A stretch of 64,000 nt of DNA from Scleroderma bovista (lineage: Eukaryota; Basidiomycota; Agaricomycetes; Boletales; Sclerodermataceae): contig JAYMGJ010000431.1 in assembly GCA_037178675.1 (NCBI GenBank), positions 212,238 to 276,237 of the forward strand. Direction: 5' to 3'. The translations under genes were made by a program, and so were the position numbers. Positions within the stretch are counted from its first letter, which is position 1; every line of letters starts with the position of its first letter. Shown piece by piece: positions 58,303-64,000 of the stretch. The notes under the pieces are model-generated. The model made no database searches, was not told where the DNA came from, and was given only the letters and a program-made list of their open reading frames with translations.

Positions 58303-61300
58303 ATGGATTTCTTTGGTAGGAAGAAGCCCCGGCCTCGTCAGTCATCTGTATCTGGGCGCGATTCCAAGACACCCACCACTCATAGATATCACAAAAGCCA
58401 AGCTTCTTTTTCGTCAGGGGGGCGTAGTCCTGCAGCTTCAGAGACAGGCCTTGCCACAACTCCGGGATCCCCACCTAATTTAACGCTGCGAGGGAACCAC
58501 ACCACCAGCTCAGACCATGATCGGGCATCCCGGTTCTCGAGCGTGACAGGTCATTCAGACGGCAACGCCAGTCATCTTTCACAAATTTTTCATAAGCAAC
58601 ACACCGACGAGTTCGATTTCTCGCGTCCTGATGATGAAGAAATCGAGGCTCTTTTTTCCCATGTCGCCGAAAGACGAGATCTCCCGAACGTGGATCTCAC
58701 TATAGAACAAAAGTGGAAAGTGGTCTATGCTGCAGAACACGTCCGATGGCAAGAGGAGAAGAACAGGGAGGATAAAGTGCGTAAGCAGGGTGAAACAAGT
58801 GGTGTTGATCCAGCTGGCGACGGGTCTCCCGAATGGTATATAAGAAAATTCATGGATGGCACCATTACCTCGAAGCAAGTTACGAGCGTTTGGGTGTCAC
58901 TAAAGGGGCATGAAACAAGGTATGACCATCCACAACGAAACAGTGTTCAACTCACCGTGACTTCAGCTGGCTTGATCGTTTCATCTACTGGCGCGGTACC
59001 GCAGTCCTGGCACAAGCATTAGCACGGATCAGCCGTAAAGGGGAGACAAGGTACGTTCCTTTTTTTGTGAGCTCACCAAGTTCAATATCACGTTCTCTAG
59101 GACAGAGAGTGACGCTGCCCTCGAGCCTGAAATTGCCAAATGTATTAAGGTGATATTCAATAACAATGTATGGAGTCCTTTTTGTGTTCTCTTCTTAGTT
59201 TCATGGTGATCATTAGGCCAGAGTTCGAGAAGCTGTAAAAATCCCAAACATTGTGACCCAAATAATCTCCTCGCTCAATTCACCGAATCTATCTACCCGG
59301 AGAACAATAACCGAAGTTATCTTGTCGATTGTTCATTGTAGCGAGGATTCCTTGGGATATGTGATCAATGGGTTCAAGTCTCTTAGTGAAGCTCGATCCG
59401 AGGGTAAAGTAACAGGTTGTTATGAGTATTGGTTCCGTTCCTTGGAGGCCGCCCTGCGAGGGAGGGGAAAGATGGGTAGCCTTGTCGGTGCCAGCGACGA
59501 AATAAGGAAAACCGGTGACACAGCGCTAACTGACTATGCGGTCTGTTGGTTTCCTGTTCCCCTCGGCACTGACATACTGAAATGATCTTGGAAGCTCGTC
59601 AGCATCGCCCTTATTCTGCAATTATTGCACGCTATTAAGGATTTCGATCTCAGGATAGACCATCGCTCGCGCATGGACTCTTCAGGTCTTCCTCGCATCA
59701 TTGATCTTTGCCGCGAACTTGGTATCCCCTATGTAGACAAGCAACTTGACGATCTTGAACGCCTTCTTGAAGAGGACGAGTCACGGCTTTGCAAGCAGGA
59801 AAACCAGAACATTTTGCGCGATTTCGCCAATCCCCAGGATATCTGGAATGCGTTATTTGCCCGCACAGAAGGTTCTCGCGCAAGAGACCATTTTCTTTCG
59901 ATGCTACGTCACTTGCTGCTCATAAGAGAAGAAGATCCACAGCTTGCATATCACTATCAACTCCTTGATCTAATGGTGACAGATGTAGTCATGGATCCCA
60001 AACTTGGAGCATGCGAACAGAGACTCGGGCATTCAGTCCGAAAATTGCTTGCACAATTGAATGAAGTCGAGAGGCTGCAGTTAGCAGAGGAAGAAGCTTT
60101 AAAGGCCCGCAACCAGGCGCTCCACCTTAAGATGGAAAAAGAGGCTCTGGAGGAAGAAATATCTGAAGGTCTCGATGGCCTCGTCGGGCGACTCAAGGAG
60201 AAGATGACACACTTGGAACAGAAGCTCAGTACCGCACGCGACACAACTGTCCGTCTCCAAGATCAACTTCAGGTGCAGAAAGCGGGATACGAAGATAGGA
60301 TAGCTCAATTGGAGGCCCAAATCATGGAGCTGTTCAGAATGCTGAAGGAAGTTGGAAAGGGTGCCGAAGAGATCATTGACAGCTCCAGTTCCATGGACCG
60401 CAAGACGCTCATTGAGACCCTGAATAAGCACCTTGAGAGAGCAAAGACTATCAGTCTACTCGAAGGACATGGTCGCAGCAGCAAGAAACAGCGTATCGGA
60501 GATGAGGAAGAGTCTGGCAACTCTGAGGTGGAATCCCGGGGTTCTACACCACGCAAGGTCGACAGGAGGCGAGCGGGTCTTCCCGGTTCCAGATCCAGAA
60601 AGCCCAGTCGCTCAACAAATATTGCCAGTTCAGCGGCTCAGGCTGGACGCGAGTCGCAGTTTATGGATGCAGATGAAGCAGATGTCCAGGAGCAAATCAA
60701 ACATCAGCTCGTTGCTGGCGCCAATATTGTAGGTGTTCGCTACTCTCACCCACATTGGTACTACATTTATCCACAGTTATCTCCCGAAGGCGAACATATG
60801 GCAAGCCCTCGTAGTATCCGTGGTTCCCCAAGGCGCCCAAATCGTCCGACGTGTGGTGACGACGTAGCATCAATATCCCGTTCTTTCCGGTCGAATAACT
60901 TGTTGTCCCCTGATATTTCATTCCATCAGAATGAGCCCGATTCTTTTGTCGGTGGACAACCAAATTATGCCGGTACATTGGAACAGTCAACGCCGAACGA
61001 AACCAGCGCGATGCGAGATATCACCCCAGTGGCATCAGTCGGTGTCCATGGTTTGACGGAAGGCCCACGTCTTCATCCACAATCCTTCTCCGAGCAGCTC
61101 GCACAGCGCCTTCACATGCATGGACGAGCACCTTCACTTGCTGGTGATACGCCATTACTGCCACTTCCAGCCCTCCCGGAGGAGGCTGGCTCGCTAAATG
61201 TTTCTATACCTGAAACCCACACTTCACTGTCCTCATCGCCTCCACCATGCGACGATGAAGATTTGCACGAGACGGTACCTCCATCTCCACCGCCTCCTCC

Positions 61301-63533
61301 ACCGCCTCCACCGCCCCCGCCGCCGCCACCTCCGCCGCCACCTCCGCCGCCTCCACCCCCGAACTTTGTTAGCCCAAATCACCCTTCATCAGTTTCATCA
61401 TTTCCACCGCCACCGCCACCGCCACCCCCGCCGTTGGCGAAGGCTTTTTCCTCCGCATCCAGTTCAACCCCTAGCTCCGCTCGGGCCTCAATGCTTCTAG
61501 GTGCTAATCTAAATCTGATGTTATCTGCTCGCAAAGACATGCCCTTCACACCGAGTACAAAAATGAAACAACTGCAATGGGACAAATTAGCCCACCAGCA
61601 AGTTGCGAAGACACTCTGGAATGACGAAGATACGAAGAAAGAGCAGGAGATACTCAATAAGCTGCAAACTGATGGTGTTTGGACGGAGATGGAGGAGGAC
61701 TTCAAAGCTAAGCAACTCATGATCAATTTGATGGGTACGACTATTCTGAGTTTTACGATCAGAGTAATGCTAAAATATCACACAAGCACGACAGAAACAG
61801 GCTGAATTGAAAAGTGTACTCGACCCGCAAACGAAGAAGCGCGTCGGTAAATGGCCTTGTCATAGGACATCTGTCGTTTCATTGAAGTTTATCCGTAGAG
61901 ATCCTCATTCAGCGAGTAAAGAAACTCGAACCCGAGGATATTGCTCGGAGGATACAACAATTTGATCAAGAAATGTGCACGGAGGTCTTCCTCAGCGAGC
62001 TCAAGCCTGTTCTCCCTACACCAGAGCAAGTAGGTGCTCAATGTTGATACTTTGAATATGGTCATTCAAACGCTGGTAGGTAGGGAAACTCAATGTGTAC
62101 CGCAATGCCGAACCAGAGGAGCTGGCTGGTTTACACGCCTCCGACCGACTTATGGTCAAGCTCATTCAGATCAAGCGGCTCGGGCCCCGAATCGAGGGGA
62201 TGTTGTACAAGTGCAAGTTTGATGAGCAATGGTTGTTGCTGGACGATGCAAGTGTTCCTCGTTCATTAATCTCGCTTCTCACCATGGACTGCAGGGTACA
62301 CGGAAGGTTTCAGACGCTTGTGATGCCCTCTTACGTGCTAAGCATTTCAAGGAAGTTTTGAACGTCAGTTTCAATTTCCATATGTGATTCCCGTGTCTGA
62401 CATCTATCTAGCTGATTCTTATGATCGGGAACTACATGAATGGCGCTGGTATCAAGGGTGGTGCATTTGGTTTTAAAATCAGTAGTATCAACAAGGTAAG
62501 CTACGTACCCAACTACTTGGGCATGTCTAATCCGACAACAGCTTGTTGACACGAAATCTGTCAATAACACCACCCTCCTACACTTTCTGGAACGCACTAT
62601 ACAGAAACACTTTCCTCACATGGACGAATTCTTAGATGAACTTGCTAAACCTGCTGAGGCTTATAGGAGTGAGGTGCTATTTTTCCACTGGCTATGGTCA
62701 TTTACACTCGAATAGTAAACATGCAGGACGTGCGAAAAGATTTGGCCGTGCTGCGTGATGGACTGAAGCGCATCCGCCAAGAGCTCAACGATCACTACGG
62801 TAACATCGACCAAACCGACGGTTTTAGCAGACAAATGTGGCAATTCGCTGGAAGGGCTAATTCCAAACTAGAGGACCTCACTGATGACGTTAATCATGCT
62901 GAGACCAGCCTCACGGAAGTTGTCCGTTATTACGGAGAAGACGAAAAAAATATTTCATCCACCGAGTTCTTCGCGGTATTCAAGACCTTCGTTACATCGT
63001 ATAAGGTCAATTCGGCACAGGTACTCGGGCGATGACACGCTACTGATTTATTTGTGCAGAAATGTCAAGCCGAAAATCGCAGCGCAGCGGAAGAGAAACA
63101 AGCCATGGAGAAACGGAGACAAGCCATGGCAGAATCAAGGATGCATCGGCAGAATGTTCAACAGTCACTCCCCGACGAAGAGGCTGATGGCGTGCTTGAT
63201 AACTTACTGGAGAAACTGCGCAAGGGCGACTCCATAGTGCGGCGCAAAAACCGCAAGTTGGACACCAGTGTTCCCCCCCCACTCATCGACACAACCACTT
63301 TCGCTGATACTGCAGTTCGAGCGAAAGATATGTTAGCACAACTCCAGGCGAACGGTTTTGAAACGTCATTACCTGCTTCTCCAACGTCCACGGTTCCAAG
63401 GAGACGCGCTCGGAAGCGAACTGTAGGAATGGTGAGCGAGGCTGGGGACTCACGACCTGACCTGATGTCCCCTTCAAATACTGTATCGGATTTGCCAGCT
63501 GAAACTGAATCAGACACAACGTTCACTTCATAA
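58303..63533 (+). CDS. BNI1: formin, Bni1/SepA type (GBD/FH3-FH1-FH2)
   Basis: A Rho-regulated actin nucleator that builds actin cables for polarised growth and cytokinetic rings. The start MDFFGRKKPRPRQSSVSGRD (58303) is followed by a Ser-rich region and the GTPase-binding/FH3 region: DLPNVDLTIEQKWKVVYAAE, PEWYIRKFMDGTITSKQVTS, then over an intron SWLDRFIYWRGTAVLAQALA. An armadillo-like and coiled-coil part follows (LAQLNEVERLQLAEEEALKA, about 59640-60460). FH1, at about 61280-61440, contains a proline run of about 25 residues and a second of about 10. FH2 starts FTPSTKMKQLQWDKLAHQQV (61550) and continues through small exons with NYMNGAGIKGGAFGF near 62440 and LLHFLERTIQKHFP near 62580. The tail LDNLLEKLRKGDSIVRRKNR resembles a DAD autoinhibitory segment. 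Stop 63533. Confidence 0.93.
61280..61365 (+). repeat. cc-N triplet microsatellite encoding polyproline
   Basis: An almost pure run of proline triplets (cct, ccg, cca, ccc) within the formin FH1 domain. The long run and the triplet pattern suggest it is length-polymorphic. Confidence 0.8.
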
Positions 63534-63908
63534 TAATTACATGTGTATTTCTATTTGTACTGTACATCCTCGTAGTTCTACACCTTACTATTTTATTTCC
63601 ATCATATCGATCAACGAATCCAAGTCGTTTGGAGCCGAATTTGTTCATAGGACACTCCCAGACCACGGTCACTACAGATATGCCTATTACGAGCAGCGAC
63701 ATCTGCCCTCCGGGCTCTGGTAATATATACTCTCTTCAATATTTGCAACTCTGGGATTTACGCCTCGAACAACATGATTCGAACGGAACCCAGGGAATGA
63801 GATAGAATCAATAAAAGAACCCAAACGGAGATTGGTAAAAACGTAGTCAAATCCAACGGGGCCGATTCATATTACTCAAGAAATAGACCGACAGCCACCC
63901 AATCCACA
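63534..63908. other. spacer between convergent 3' ends
   Basis: About 375 bp between the formin stop and the partial gene at the window end. No coding frame or repeat was supported; probably two 3' UTRs. Confidence 0.45.
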
Positions 63909-64000
63909 TCAAGCCCCGTAACGCTCACGAGCCTAAAAACAGACAGAAGTTACAACTTCCAGATTCTTCAGAAAAGCTTTCGGGACTTACCGCGTCCTGG
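63909..64000 (-). CDS. 3' end of an unidentified gene (truncated by window edge)
   Basis: On the minus strand the last bases show an exon end followed by a consensus donor (gtaagt at about 63985-63990), an intron of about 58 bp ending in tttttag, and a final 24-base exon. Joined, they read QDAARERYGA followed by TGA (63909-63911). Only ten residues are visible, too few to name the protein. Confidence 0.5.

Noticed and set aside
1..64000. Secondary-metabolite cluster
   Set aside because: A reductase-like membrane protein and an SDR are present, but more than 20 kb apart among housekeeping genes. No PKS, NRPS, terpene synthase or P450 was seen.
1..64000. Transposon or CRISPR array
   Set aside because: No reverse transcriptase, transposase or regularly spaced repeat array was found; only the short inverted repeats listed.

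Overview
The window is a gene-dense, intron-rich segment of a basidiomycete nuclear chromosome, most likely an agaricomycete mushroom-forming fungus. Three things point there. Nearly every gene is split by introns of about 45-60 bp with GT...AG ends and short exons. The protein set is ordinary fungal housekeeping: Rsp5, an Abd1-type cap methyltransferase, Mog1, Cms1, Cuz1, a class V myosin and a formin. Two genes (31.3-32.2 kb and 42.3-43.9 kb) belong to uncharacterised families that I remember as expanded in Agaricomycetes. I assembled gene models by hand from splice signals and protein similarity recalled from memory. Start and stop coordinates given as exact were checked against the bases; introns lie within each CDS span.

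Layout. 0-8.9 kb: 3' end of an M1 aminopeptidase, mRNA cap methyltransferase, HECT ubiquitin ligase Rsp5 (minus), a MIT/coiled-coil protein resembling Atg38/NRBF2, and Ran-binding Mog1 (minus). 8.9-12.5 kb: an unassigned 1 kb stretch and a TmpA-like membrane oxidoreductase. 12.5-20.5 kb: an ERI1-like DEDDh exonuclease (minus), Cms1, mitochondrial ribosomal protein mL60 (minus), splicing factor SF3A1/Prp21, a small unknown protein (minus), and the ERAD ubiquitin-conjugating enzyme UBE2J1 (minus). 21.5-31.1 kb: a NYN-domain putative RNase with a duplicated C-terminal module, a TACO1/YebC translational activator (minus), a sulfate permease (minus), and the WD40 protein STRAP. 

31.2-44.0 kb is the more accessory part. 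It holds an NTF2-like gene with a decayed partial copy beside it, a short-chain dehydrogenase, an EST1/SMG6-like PIN nuclease, a 1 kb spacer with a perfect hairpin, a HET-domain gene (minus), an inverted-repeat element, and an agaricomycete family gene of unknown function. 44.1-50.2 kb returns to compact housekeeping pairs: NDP kinase (minus)/QCR7, transketolase (minus)/CMC2, then the AN1 zinc-finger protein Cuz1. 50.4-63.5 kb carries two large actin-cytoskeleton genes, myosin V (minus) and a Bni1-type formin (plus). They diverge around a 2.3 kb spacer that seems to contain a decayed LSM4-like sequence. The last 90 bases hold the 3' end of a further minus-strand gene.

Several genes work in shared processes: mRNA capping, splicing and decay (Abd1, SF3A1, SMG6-like); mitochondrial translation and respiration (mL60, TACO1, QCR7, CMC2); ubiquitin pathways (Rsp5, UBE2J1, Cuz1); and polarised growth on actin cables (formin, myosin V). 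They are not an operon. The pattern is of divergent pairs sharing short intergenic promoters. I found no tRNA, rRNA, CRISPR array or intact transposon.
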